The notes under the pieces are model-generated. The model did not search any database. It saw nothing but the letters and a program-made list of their open reading frames with translations, and was not told where the DNA came from. A DNA stretch of 21,364 nt from Larix sibirica. Lineage: Eukaryota > Streptophyta > Pinopsida > Pinales > Pinaceae. Every line of letters begins with the position of its first letter. Positions within the stretch are counted from its first letter, which is position 1. A program made the position numbers and the translations under genes. This document shows, one piece after another, positions 9,000 to 19,974 of the stretch. Location of the stretch: contig NWUY0300003132.1 of assembly GCA_004151065.3 (NCBI GenBank), positions 22,775-44,138 on the forward strand, in the 5' to 3' direction.

Positions 9000-10798
9000 A
9001 CTGGAGGTGGCAGCAGGAGTTAAGCAGACTCTTGGTCAGGAAACTAGGCAAGAATTAGTTACTGCCAGATCTAGTGATAAGGGCTCCAAGCTGGAAGATA
9101 AAAGCGCACCTAGATCTGAAGGACAAATCCCCAAGGAGTGAGACAAATTTGGTAACTCTGGTGAACCTCAGACAATGGTCCCATCTGCCTTTTCTAAGGG
9201 TGCAGGGTTCGATTTTGACTCTCTATTCCTATCAATCAGATGTCGGTGTCCAACCCAGACGAGGCTAGGGTTTTGATATTGGACCCTTTGTGCTTTGAGG
9301 GAGGAAGCAGGCACACAGTCGGAGCTTCTGCAGATGGCTTTGTGGGATCCTCTGGATTTAGCTGAGCTGAATGGCTTTGTCAGTCCTAGTGTAGTGAACT
9401 CAATGGTTGAATAGAGACTTGCAGTCTCTAAGAAGAGAGAAAACGATTCGAAAGAAAGAGGGAAAAGAGGCAATCACTATTGGGGAAGATCTAAGACTGT
9501 AACAGGCTCTCAAATTTCAAGGGAAAACCCTAGTGGAGCATTTCTTTGGTATCAACCTTTTGGAAGCCTCCATTAGGGATTGTCATTGGATAGAGCATTT
9601 TTCTGAGACCTCTCTAGAGCATAGGCCGATTTTCCATATTCTTAATCATGTGTGGGTCTGTTTTGTTTTCCATTATGAAGAGGATGCAGCTAAAATATTA
9701 GCAGAATGGTGGTTTTAGGGCACCTGCCCACTTAATATAAAGTTATGGCAACCATGCTTCGATCCATCAAGGGAGGAGATGTGGACTTTGAAAATTTGAC
9801 CATTTGGGTAAAACTTCCGAGGCTGCCTTTGGAGCACTGGAACAACAATTTTCTGTTGGGTTTAGGAAATTATCAGAGAAGGCACTGATGGTAGACCCAA
9901 CATACAAGTACTCTGCCCGAAGATCAATTGTGAAGTTTCTGGTAAACATTTATCTTTTTGAGGGACCAGCGGAGAGTATCGATATTGACTGGGGGGATTG
10001 GGACTGCTCAAATACTCGACTACGGAAATGTTCCGTTTAGATGCATGCATTGCCATGTGGTTGGTCATGTGGTTGTGTTGCCATGCGGTTGGTCATGTGG
10101 TTGAGGACTGCAAGAATCCTTCAATTAGAAGCTCTTTTCTAGAGAATCATTTCAGCTCGATAGAGGAAAAATCTAAAAGCCCTGGCCAAAGTGAGAACAC
10201 ATTCCCAGTTTTACCAAGCAAGAGGAACTTCAGTCTCTGGAAGAAAAGTTCTTCCCTTTGGGCTTAGTATCTCTAGATGGAAACACAAAGGATTATGGAG
10301 TCAAGAAGATCTCAAGAGTAAAGCCAATCAAGGAAGAAAGGGAAAAATTACCTAAATCCACAGTCACTTTTGAAAATTTGGACAAGCAAGATGAGAACTA
10401 TTGTGATGGTGGTCCAAGGGCATCCACAAAGGCAGACGAGGTTGTCATAAATCCAGTCTTGGAGAATGGAATTGAAGGGGAATTCATCAAGGACACGTTC
10501 CTAGAGCTCTGCCCTGGTAAGAAAAGATCCATTTTTTCATCCCTTACTGCTTTTCTAGATTTGGGTGGATTTGGGTTCAATAATGTGAAGAGATTGGAAG
10601 GTTTCAACAGGGTTTTAGAGACCTTTGAGCTAACCAATCACCTAAAAAGTCCAGAACCTGAAATTCCTATTTTGAATTTCCCTCCCCCTGAGGATTTGAA
10701 AGGTCCTTGTTATCAGTTGCCGATGAGGAGAGGGAACTATCAATCGGGTTGTCATTCCTCTTCGACTGAGGGTAACTCTAGAAACTCTTACCAGCTCG
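8800..10798 (+). pseudogene. LINE ORF1 (DUF4283 and zinc knuckle), broken, copy A
   Basis: ORF1 of plant LINEs is thought to bind the element RNA and accompany it in the ribonucleoprotein. The readable pieces, in order, are as follows. An acidic N-terminal part runs 8878-9141, with FGSELADEADPFCMNG. A DUF4283-like region spans about 9533-10020, with EEDAAKILAEWWF, then KLPRLPLEHWNNN, then VDPTYKYSAR. A zinc knuckle follows DYGNVPFRC at 10009-10110. A charged C-terminal part runs about 10210-10798. The pieces lie in different frames, with stops at 9412-9414 and 9716-9718, so it is dead. The ATG at 8800 is the likeliest original start. The 3' end is missing at the gap. Confidence 0.85.
10051..10105 (+). 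repeat. 28-bp duplication inside the zinc knuckle (copy A)
   Basis: TGCCATGTGGTTGGTCATGT at 10051 is repeated from 10079 with one or two differences. Reading across a single unit would give C-X2-C-X4-H-X4-C. The extra 28 bases are not a multiple of three and shift the frame. The same duplication is at 15433-15487 in copy B. Confidence 0.88.
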
Positions 10799-10799
10799 N
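10799..10799. other. single-N assembly gap
   Basis: One undetermined base lying exactly between copy A and copy B of the 5.4-kb block. It supports an assembly origin for the duplication. Confidence 0.9.
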
Positions 10800-13243
10800 T
10801 TCACATGGAGTCTGAATAATAACATCTAGCCATAGACTAGAATTCCAGTCGAATCTTTGCCAGCATATAGACCAAAAATAAAAGGAAAGTATTCTATCAA
10901 GTCGCATTAAAAGGACTACAACACCAAGGACCATCAAGAGGTGGGTTCAAGGCTTCTTGTTCTACCTTATGGACACAACACATGTCGCTGGAAGTAAAAT
11001 TGAAATTTGTCACTGCTTCATTTATTACTAGGTTACAACTCCATAAACAAGCACATTGCTTGAACCACTGTAAGTAAATTTGCTGGTAAGGATTTTACTT
11101 AACTGTAATTCATACTACAGACACCTTGTCAAGTTAAATCATTGCAAACACAATCAATGGATCTTAAATCTCCATCATAAAGCCACACTTCTTGTCAGAA
11201 ACTATCACAGTTGGCACCTTTACAAAGACGATAAAAGGAAACAGATAGACTACTTGAATCTGTAGAATTCCCTTCCATTTCCAGTAAAAGGCTGCAATCC
11301 AAGAAAGCTTTGGCTAGAACCTCGTTCTTTGAGAGTACTGGCTAAAACTCTGTAGAGTGACACTGTATGCCCCACAAGTATTATTATCTATAAATATAAC
11401 ATCGAGTATATTAAAATACAAGCAACGGCCAAATATGAAAAAAAAAACCAAAAAACTAGAAGCATGAAGAATAAGAGGCAGCAAGGAGCCTACAGTATAA
11501 AGTAGTCAAAATATGGCACAAATGTGTAAGCCTTGTAGCCTACTATAATATATCGGGTTAAGCTTTCCTTCAAGTATTATATAAGCTCGCTAGACTCCAG
11601 GAAAAGAAAAAGTTGGCAAAGGTCAGAGGATGCATATATCAATTGTCTCGATCTCTCTCCAAAAGGATAATCCAGATTCCAAAAGAAAAAGTTGGCAAAG
11701 GTCAGAGGATGCATATATCAATTGTCTCGATCTCTCTCCAAAAGGATAATCCAGATCCCACCTGTTTCGGGGTACATGACATTCTTGGGTAAGGCATATG
11801 ACTGCAGTGCCATTGTATATGACTAGGGATCAAAGAAACATAAGACATCCAATAACCATAGGCCGACAGAAGGATAGTCTACTTCAGCAATTGTACCAAT
11901 AAGAACCACTGTCACAAAAACAGATGAAGTTATCTCTACAGAAAGTAAATATCAACATATTCTGGCTTCTGATTCTGACTGGTTTATGTTTCTCGGCCAT
12001 CATACAATCTATTAACAGTGAAGACACCATCCATTGATAACATCATATCCAGCTCTAAAGGTTGTCAACTTGTCAACAAAGTCATTTCCCCAAACCACTA
12101 CAAATATTGTTCACAAGGTGTTCAGGACAAGAACGCAATTGATACATCTTGTGACATATTTACTATTGCTTACAGATTTGAATCTGCACTAGAGTTCATG
12201 CGTAAAGTATGTACACTGACCTAAATATATAGCTAAAATAGAACATGCCAAGAAATATGGAAAACAAGGGAAGAAAGTATTTCTCTAATTCCTCCTTCCC
12301 TGGTTTCCCCATTTTGCCTAATAATAATTCTCAAAATATTATCCAAGGTTTAAGCAATCTTTTAATTATATGTTCGCTGGTGGCTTATCACCGTATGACA
12401 TGAACAGGCTTCAAAAGGTAGGGTACTAGACTTGGAATTTAAGATGAATGAAAGTAATGCAGGCATCAATAGTTAAGGTGCTAGGCTTGAAATTCATTAT
12501 GAATGAAATTAATGCAGACATCAGGTCGCACACTCCAGAATTAGCAAAGTCAGAGAGAATAAGTGATGTAAAAATTGTGCTGAATTCAACACATTCCTCT
12601 CCATATATCAACTTTGAGTTTGGAGCTTCTGAATTCACCAACAAAAAGATCAGTAGAACAAAGAAAGAAGATGGACAGAAGACACCAAGGAACAGAGGAA
12701 AACTTTGCAAATCACAGTGAGCCTCCTAGCTGTGTATTTTTTTAATGACAAGGACTTTGTTGAAAAGGAGGAAACCTTTAGAAAAGTCAGACTTCTTTGC
12801 TCTTTGTATGGGGGCAAGTACCTCCAGGAATTTGTTTTAAAAACATTGGTTAGAAATGCTTGGGTTAGAATTAAATTTTGGTATCCGATGTTTCATCTAT
12901 CTAAAAAGAGTATATTTTCTCTTTTTTTAGTTTGAATGCACAGGAACTCCCTTCCTACAGAAGGGTTTGGGATAAAACTAAAAGGTTAGAAGTCCCAGTC
13001 CAATGAAAAGGTTAAAGTGAAAAGACCAGACCTACCTTCAGGGAGTTCTTCACTAAAGGTTTACTTGTAGCATACAACTTAGAAATTTGCCCAATATTTA
13101 TTATTATAAAGCCACAAAAAGCTTGTAATTCAACTATGATTGCAGATTTTAATGGTAGTTTTTCCTGTACAGAAAAAGGTATTTCAAAAAAATCCCTAAA
13201 TTAAACTTGATACAAGACAGATAGAAAAGGTAGTCAAGTTAGT
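10800..13243. other. LINE left flank, no gene recognised (copy B)
   Basis: Same content as 5421-7861. The part corresponding to 5421-6754 appears identical base for base, including a run of ten A. Differences start at the base matching 6755. Confidence 0.6.
11602..11758. repeat. 79-bp tandem repeat, two copies (copy B)
   Basis: Counterpart of 6223-6379, with no difference seen. Confidence 0.9.
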
Positions 13244-14381
13244 ATTATCAAACCCATGGAAGTTTGTGTTAAAACAAGAAACAGAGTTATGCTACCTGAG
13301 TCCAAGTTATGAGTTACCAATGTCTGGTTACAAACAGAGTAATCTGCAAATACGATAAGGTAAAATCATAGCCCGGGTCTTTCCAGAAGAAATTGCCAGT
13401 AAAGCCACATCAGAAAGTCAGCCTAAAGATCAACACATTCTAATATAGGACCCACTCAAACAGTATGGATTTTGGTGTTGAGAAGGGCCAGGGAGAAATA
13501 TCACAAAATGAAAAGATCCCTGCTAACCTTTAACTGGAAGAAAAGAAACCACAAGTAAAACAGCCCCCCTAAAGAGGGTAAAGTGATAGTAACGAGGATA
13601 AACAGGCAGGATGGGTTCTGCAGAAACCCTAGGTCAGAGGGGTTTAGAGGATGGGACACTTCTAGTTAGGGATCTGAATTGTTTACATGTGTGGGTGGGC
13701 TCGTCGATTTTGGCTCAGATCCTGCGGATGAAATGGACCCCTTTTGCATGAATGGCTGGCAATCAGTGGTGGACAGCAGGAGGTCAGATTTTGATGGGAT
13801 CTTCACAGAGGAATTATCAAACCCATGGAAGTTTGTGTTAAAACAAAAAAATGAATTATGCTACCTGAGTCCAAGTGATGAGTTACCAATGTCCGGTTAC
13901 AAACAGAGTAATCTGCAAATAAGATAAGGTAAAATCATAGCCAGAGTCTTTCCAGAAGAAACTGCCAGGAAAGCCACAGAAGAAAGTCAGCCTAAAAATC
14001 AACCCAATCTAATGTAGGATCCACTCAAACAGTATATATTTTGGTGTTGAGAAGGGCCAGGGAGAAATATCACAAAATAAAAATATCCCCAGTAAAACCT
14101 TTAACTGGTAGAAAAGAAACCACAAGTAAAACAGCCCCTCTGAAGAGGGTAAAGTGATAGTAACAAGGATGAACAGGCAGGATGGGTTCTGCAGAAACCC
14201 TAGGTCAGGGGTTTAGAAGATGGGACACTTCTAGTTAGGGATCTGAACTGTTTACATGTGTGGGCGAGCTCGTCAATTTTGGCTCGGAACTTGCAGATGA
14301 AGCAGACCCCTTTTGCATGAATGGCTCACAATCAGTGGTGGACAGCAGGAGGTCAGATTTTGATGGGATCATCGCAGAGGA
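13244..14381 (+). repeat. 569-bp tandem duplication at LINE 5' end (copy B)
   Basis: Counterpart of 7862-8999: units 13244-13812 and 13813-14381. Because both copies A and B carry it, it existed before they diverged. Confidence 0.92.
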
Positions 14382-16203
14382 ACTGGAGGTGGCAGCAGGA
14401 GTTAAGCAGACTCTTGGTCAGGAAACTAGGCACGAATTAGTTACTGCCAGATCTAGTGATAAGGGCTCCAAGCTGGAAGATAAAAGCGCACCTAGATCTG
14501 AAGGACAAATCCCCAAGGAGTGAGACAAATTTGGTAACTCTGGTGAACCTCAGACAATGGTCCCATCTGCCTTTTCTAAGGGTGCAGGGTTCGATTTTGA
14601 CTCTCTATTCCTATCAATCAGATGTTGGTGTCCAACCCAGACGAGGCTAGGGTTTTGATATTGGACCCTTTGTGCTTTGAGGGAGGAAGCAGGCACACAG
14701 TCGGAGCTTCTGCAGATGGCTTTGTGGGATCCTCTGGATTTAGCTGAGCTGAATGGCTTTGTCAGTCCTAGTGTAGTGAACTCAATGGTTGAAAAGAGAC
14801 TTGCAGTCTCTAAGAAGAGAGAAAACGATTCGAAAGAAAGAGGGAAAAGAGGCAATCACTATTGGGGAAGATCTAAGACTGTAACAGGCTCTCAAATTTC
14901 AAGGGAAAACCCTAGTGGAGCATTTCTTTGGTATCAACCTTTTGGAAGCCTCCATTAGGGATTGTCATTGGATAGAGCATTTTTCTGAGACCTCTCTAGA
15001 GCATAGGCCGATTTTCCATATTCTTACTCATGTGTGGGTCTGTTTTGTTTTCCATTATGAAGAGGATGCAGCTAAAATATTAGCAGAATGGTGGTTTTAG
15101 GGCACCTGCCCACTTAATATAAAGTTATGGCAGCCATGCTTCGATCCATGAAGGGAGGAGATGTGGACTTTGAAAATTTGACCATTTGGGTAAAACTTCC
15201 GAGGCTGCCTTTGGAGCACTGGAACAACAATTTTCTGTTGGGTTTAGGAAATTATCAGAGAAGGCACTGATGGTAGACCCAACATACAAGTACTCTGCCC
15301 GAAGATCAATTGTGAAGTTTCTGGTAAACATTTATCTTTTCGAGGGACTAGCGGAGAGTATTGATATTGACTGGGGGGATTGGGACTGCTCAAATACTCG
15401 ACTACGGAAATGTTCCGTCTAGATGCAAGCATTGCCATGTGGTTGGTCATGTGGTTGCGTTGCCATGCGGTTGGTCATGTGGTTGAGGACTGCAAGAATC
15501 CTTCAATTAGAAGCTCTTTTCTAGAGAATCATTTCAGCTCGATAGAGGAAAAATCTAAAAGCCCTGGCCAAAGTGAGAACACATTCCCAGTTTTACCAAG
15601 CAAGAGGAACTTCAGTCTCTGGAAGAAAAGTTCTTCCCTTTGGGCTTAGTATCTCTAGATGGAAACACAAAGGATTATGGAGTCAAGAAGATCTCAAGAG
15701 TAAAGCCAATCAAGGAAGAAAGGGAAAAATTACCTAAATCCACAGTCACTTTTGAAAATTTGGACAAGCAAGATGAGAACTATTGTGATGGTGGTCCAAG
15801 GGCATCCACAAAGGCAGACGAGGTTGTCATAAATCCAGTCTTGGAGAATGGAATTGAAGGGGAATTCATCAAGGACACGTTCCTAGAGCTCTGCCCTGGT
15901 AAGAAAAGATCCATTTTTTCATCCCTTACTACTTTTCTAGATTTGGGTGGATTTGGGTTCAATAATGTGAAGAGATTGGAAGGTTTCAACAGGGTTTTAG
16001 AGACCTTTGAGTTAACCAATCACCTAAAAAGTCCAGCACCTGAAATTCCTATTTTGAATTTCCCTCCCCCTGAGGATTTGAAAGGTCCTTGTTATCAGTT
16101 GCCGATGAGGAGAGGGAACTATCAATCGGGTTGTCATTCCTCTTCGACTGAGGGTAACTCTAGAAACTCTTACCAGCTCGAGGAAGTGACAGCCTATGGA
16201 TGA
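14182..16203 (+). pseudogene. LINE ORF1 (DUF4283 and zinc knuckle), broken, copy B
   Basis: Same protein as at 8800-10798, here with its 3' end. Pieces: the acidic start (14260-14523, with DPFCMNG), a linker that is open here (14677-14958) but carries a stop in copy A, the DUF4283-like region (about 14915-15405, with EEDAAKILAEWWF and KLPRLPLEHWNNN), the zinc knuckle with its 28-bp duplication (15433-15487), and a charged C-terminal part (15640-16203) with FPPPEDLKGPCYQLPMRRGN, ending at TGA 16201-16203. Frameshifts separate the pieces, so no full-length product is possible. Plus-one shifts, and not only base changes, account for most breaks. It lies about 180 bp upstream of ORF2 on the same strand, the usual plant LINE order. 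Confidence 0.87.
15433..15487 (+). repeat. 28-bp duplication inside the zinc knuckle (copy B)
   Basis: Counterpart of 10051-10105, present with small differences. It is therefore shared by both haplotypes or copies. Confidence 0.88.
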
Positions 16204-16381
16204 TGTACCTCCTTGGGCAGGGACTTGGGTTTGGACTTAAGGGGAGGGGGAAGACAAGACCATTAAGGAAACCTTATATTCTACATGCACATAACAAAGT
16301 TGCCGCAGAAGTGTTACATGGCAAACAAAAACCATTAAATTGGCCTCTTAGAGACATCAAGCCTTGAGCTAGGGTTATCAA
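16204..16381 (+). other. spacer between LINE ORF1 and ORF2
   Basis: About 180 bp without coding potential. In some plant LINEs a spacer of this kind precedes the ORF2 start codon. No ribosome re-entry signal can be identified by eye. Confidence 0.55.
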
Positions 16382-17200
16382 ATGAAGTTCCTTTCTCTCA
16401 ATGTGAGGGGTTTGGGCAGCCCCGGCCAAAAGACTTACCCTCCTTAGATTAGTAGAATAAGAAAGACCCAATGTTCTCCTTCTACAAGAACTAATCTGGA
16501 AAAGGTGTTCTAATCCTAGATAGCATGAAGAAGTTGTTTCCCAATTGGGAATTTCTGTGGGTGCATGAAATCAGTTTTTCAAACACTCTTGACTGCCTAG
16601 AGACCTCATCTTAAACTATCGAACTCTTTCTTTGTTCATTCAAGTTTATTTACAGAGTTCAAGTCGAAGGATCTAAATTCACAGCTTTTTTTACCATATA
16701 GGCCATATGATCGAAACAAGAGGGTTTTTGGGAACAACTATTCTCGATGGCTCTCCTAAAAGAAGCGAATTTGATCATAGGAGGGGATTTGAATTTCACA
16801 GTAAGTCGTAAGGAGATTTGGGGTGATGCAGTCCATCCGAATTCGCAAACCATTGTTTTGCTCATCTGATTCAAGGTGCCAAATTGGTGGGATGTGGAGC
16901 CAAACGAACTTAAACCTACCTAGCATAATAAGAGATTAGGGAAGGCACAGGTCTCGAAGGGAATAAACCATTTTTAGATGGCAAAAGAGCTCATGTATAA
17001 TGTGGGGAGATAAAGGAGTTGGGTCGGACCTGAGGGGGGGTCAGATAATAAGCCAAGGCCCAATCTACCTTGAACTCATCAATCCAGAGGAAAAACCTTC
17101 AGCCCCTTTTAAATTCAATCTGATCTGGTTGGAAGTGGAAGAATGTAAGGATCTAGTAAAGAATGAATGGGCAAGTAGGCAATTTGCTAACTCCTAATTG
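16382..17200 (+). pseudogene. ORF2 AP-endonuclease domain, decayed
   Basis: Would nick the target DNA to prime reverse transcription. Motifs seen across frames: LSLNVRGLG at 16394-16420, LLLQE at about 16476-16490 (catalytic Glu kept), IIGGDLNFTVSRKEIWGD at 16774-16830 (the GGDLN aspartate codon is 16786-16788), and a late PFKFNLIWLEVEE motif inside 17000-17197. The usual SDH triad motif near the end reads SDN (17041-17049), so the catalytic histidine appears lost. Several frameshifts and stops lie between the motifs. Confidence 0.88.
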
Positions 17201-17234
17201 CGAGTCAAAAGGAAGGTAGTGGAGTAGGTGACCA

Positions 17235-18607
17235 TTGGAGAGAAGAATTGATCAGTTTCTAAAAGACACAAAGGAGGCAATTGATAATTTGTTCCGTGAG
17301 AGGCAGGCAGTTTGGAGAATTAAAAGCAAGGAAGCTTGGCTAGAGCTGGGAGATGAGAATAAGAAATATTTTCATAAATTTTCCAACCATCAAGGAAATG
17401 TGAATTCTAACTGGGAGCTTAAAGATGACGAGAGTGTTGGAATTCGAGGCTTCAAGGATCTCTCACAGGAAAGAGCTCAACACTTCAACAACATTTATAA
17501 AGAACAGAAGGGAGAAACTCTTGAAGAGATTATTAAGGTATGGTCTTTTCTTCTGTGCAAGATCTCAAAAGAAACTAACGAGGAATTGTTTAATGAAGTT
17601 GGTTTGAAAGAATTAGAGGGTGTTTTAACATTTTTCCAAAAAGGAAAAGTCTTGGGCCAGACGACTGGTCGATAGAATTCTTTATTGCTTTCTTTGAGCT
17701 CTTGAGGCAAGATCTAAGAGTAGTTATACAAGTCCAGAAGACTGGTTCGATACTCCCAAATTTCAACTCCACTTTCATCGCATTAATTCTAAAGATGGAT
17801 AAGCCTACAGGTTTTGGAGATTTTAGGCCAATTTCGTTGTCTAATTGTGTTTATAAAATAATTGCAAAAATTTTGGCAAAAAGATTGAAGGGGTGGCTCA
17901 CCACTATCATAAATTCGACACATTTTGGTTTCCTTAGAGGAAGGTTGATTCATGATGCGGCTGAAGCGGCTTAAGAGGGTCTTCATAGTATCAAAACAAG
18001 GAATCAACATGCAATGGCAGCAAAGTTGGATCTCGGCAAGGCCTATTACCGGATCAGCTAGCTATATTTGAGGATACTCTTGAATCATATTGAGTTCTCT
18101 ATATACATCGTCAACTACATAATGGCATGTGTAATGTCAGTTTTCTTCACTTTGATCATTAATGGGTCAGCTAACCCTCTGTTTAGGCCAAGTAAAGATT
18201 TGCACCAAGGCTGTCTGTTGTCACCTTATATTTTCCTCCAAGTGGTTGAAGGCTTAAGTAGGGCAATTGTGCCGGCAAGACAAGCTAGAAATCTTAAGGG
18301 CATAAAGTTAGGGATGTATTTATTTTTCACCCATTTGTTATTTGTTGATGGCATCCTGTTGTCTTATAATGGGTCTTTGTCGAGGGGGAAAGTTCTTAAG
18401 TAAATCTTAAGTTTGTATATGAAAGCTACGGGGGTGAATATAAATACAAAGAAATCAGTAATGTACTTCAATAAGGTGGATGACAAATCAAAGGCTCATT
18501 GTCAGATTCCTTTCAGTTTCAGGCTACTCCTTTTGAAGATGGCTTCATGTACTTGGGCTATATGCTTAAACCCAATGCATATAAGAAACAAGGCTAGATT
18601 TGGTTGA
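17235..18607 (+). pseudogene. ORF2 reverse transcriptase domain, catalytic sites changed
   Basis: The N-terminal part (17235-17675) has WLELGDENKKYFHKF at residues 35-49, a signature of plant LINEs before the RT fingers. A frameshift near 17640-17651 leads to GPDDWSIEFF and then LPNFNSTFIALI and FGDFRPISLSNCVYK (17702-17974). The first catalytic motif, normally KLDLxKAYDR, reads AYYR: the codon at 18047-18049 encodes Tyr. A TAG follows at about 18059. DLHQGCLLSPYIF (18068-18403 piece) matches the usual RGLRQGCPLSPY. The FADD box reads FVDG at 18341-18352, losing the second Asp. ATGVNINTKKS follows. Most of 17651-18607 stays in one frame apart from stops. Confidence 0.92.
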
Positions 18608-19222
18608 CAGGGAAGGTGGAAAAGCATATATGTTTCTAGTACAATTGGTGGTTGTCTAGAGGTGGCCACTTGACTTTGGTTAAATCAGTGCTCAAAGCAA
18701 TTCCAATTTATTGGCATCATTTAGCCTATATTCCAAAAGGCATTCAGAGAAAATCAGGAAGATATGTTCCAATTTTTTGTGGAGTGGCAAGGAGGGACCG
18801 GACAACATCCATTGGATGAATTGGAAATTTGGAAATCTATAGCCCAGCCCAAAGAGGAGGAAGGATAGGGCCTCAAAAATATTCACGGTTTTGGGAAGGC
18901 TTTGGCGGGGAAATCAATCTAGAATTTAACTACCAAACAAAATACATGGAATAGGCTCATTTGTAAGAAATACTTGGAAACTAACTCCATTTTAACTTCG
19001 ATATGCAGGGAAAATAAGAACTGGTTTCAAGGTTCGATACATTGGAAAGATATTGTCTCCTCTTTCTCAGTTGTAGGTAACTATTTGGGTTGGAAGATTG
19101 AGATTGGAGAGGAGGTTAGAGTGGGAGTTGACCCAATAATGGGTTGTGGTCCTCATGATCGACTTTTGATGCCTCTGATAGAGTATTTGCAAGGCCAAGG
19201 CATAAAAAGTAAAACCCTTTAG
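18540..19222 (+). pseudogene. ORF2 post-RT linker and thumb region, decayed
   Basis: Pieces in shifting frames match the conserved linker of plant LINE proteins: YLGYMLKPN at 18549-18575, WWLSRGGHLTLVKSVL ending near 18693, NFLWSGKEGPDN at 18771-18806, and NWFQGSIHWKDI followed by GEEVRVGVDPIMG in the open piece 18974-19222. The short open frame on the opposite strand at 18692-18886 is only the antisense of this. Confidence 0.82.
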
Positions 19223-19475
19223 GACTTATGCAATCAATCAGCACATCCATATGGTCTCAAGCATGGAAATCAGATAGAGATTTGGGCTTAATAACATAAT
19301 ACGTGATCGGAAGGAGGAATGGATAGCACTCACAAATGAATTAAAGCAAGGCCATATAAGGATTATGGAAGAGTCAAATACCATAGTCTGGCTGAAGAAT
19401 AAGGTTGGTGGCCTGAACACGGTTAACGAAGAATATAAAACTTTGGCAACAGCTGCCCAGGGACCACCTATCTAG

Positions 19476-19800
19476 TGGTGGAAGTGGATCTAGAAGGTCA
19501 AGCCTCCAAAGAAAACAAAGATATTCATGTGGCTAGCACTCAAAAACAAGGTGCTGACTTGGGAAGCTCGTAAAAAATGGAGTATTCAAGGGGTCGGGCT
19601 ACTGTGTTCTCTGCACGAAGGCCAAGGCATAGATGCTCCACCTCTTCGTCCATTGTCCCTTTATCCAATAGGTTTCGGGTGATGTTAGTGAGTGGAAAAA
19701 GCTCAATGACCTGCGGAACAAGGAAGATCTTGCACTCAGTTTACAAGGCTGGTTTTGCAGTGCTGAATTAAAGCCTTTTAGAATTCTCACTTTTCTTGTC
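19476..19800 (+). pseudogene. ORF2 zf-RVT-like zinc motif, decayed
   Basis: WWKWIWKVKPPKKTKIFMWL (from 19476) followed by LTWEARKKW is the conserved entry to the zf-RVT region. Then CVLC at 19603-19614 and HLFVHC at 19639-19656 give C-X2-C ... H-X4-C. All four presumed zinc ligands remain, although a TAG lies between them at 19630-19632. The downstream stretch with LTFLVIWGVWLSQNNQLF matches the usual IWxxWLxRN segment leading to RNase H. Confidence 0.85.
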
Positions 19801-19974
19801 ATTTGGGGGGTCTGGCTGTCCCAAAATAATCAACTCTTTGCAGACAAACCTTTTCCAACTTTCCAGGTATACACACAGGTGGCGGAACTGTTCCAGATTC
19901 TTAGGAAAGTAGCTCCACAGCTGCCAGCAAGTTGGGGAGCTGTTCACAGATAAAAACTCTGGTTTTTTTATGGG

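Larger units (their letters stand above)
5421..10798. repeat. 5.4-kb direct duplication, copy A
   Basis: This block matches 10800-16180. The offset is 5379 at the left and 5382 at the right, owing to a 3-base difference near 6766-6772 (copy B is longer). I count roughly 28 substitutions by eye, about 0.5 percent. Copy A ends exactly at the N at 10799, in the middle of LINE ORF1, which copy B continues at 16181. This is what an unmerged overlap between two contigs produces. Copy A contains noncoding flank, the LINE 5' region and most of ORF1. Confidence 0.97.
7862..10798 (+). mobile_element. LINE 5' part, cut off by the gap (copy A)
   Basis: 5' region and most of ORF1 of the plant L1-type LINE described at 13244-20450. 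It ends at the N at 10799 and not at a biological boundary. It is probably the other haplotype of 13244-16180. Confidence 0.85.
10800..16180. repeat. 5.4-kb direct duplication, copy B
   Basis: Matches 5421-10798. It begins with TTCACATGGAGTCTGAATAA, which in copy A sits inside continuous sequence (5421), so this start is a contig edge. It continues without a break into the rest of the LINE after 16180, so copy B is the one joined to ORF2. Confidence 0.97.

Noticed and set aside
9168-9473. 101-codon minus-strand frame (also 14550-14855)
   Set aside because: It is the antisense of the LINE ORF1 linker and has no recognised motif.
10398-10637. 79-codon minus-strand frame (also 15780-16019)
   Set aside because: Antisense shadow of the C-terminal part of ORF1.
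5421-16180. Real recent tandem segmental duplication
   Set aside because: The only N in this region falls exactly at the junction, copy A stops in mid-ORF1 there, and the level of difference suits two haplotypes. A true tandem event is kept only as an alternative.
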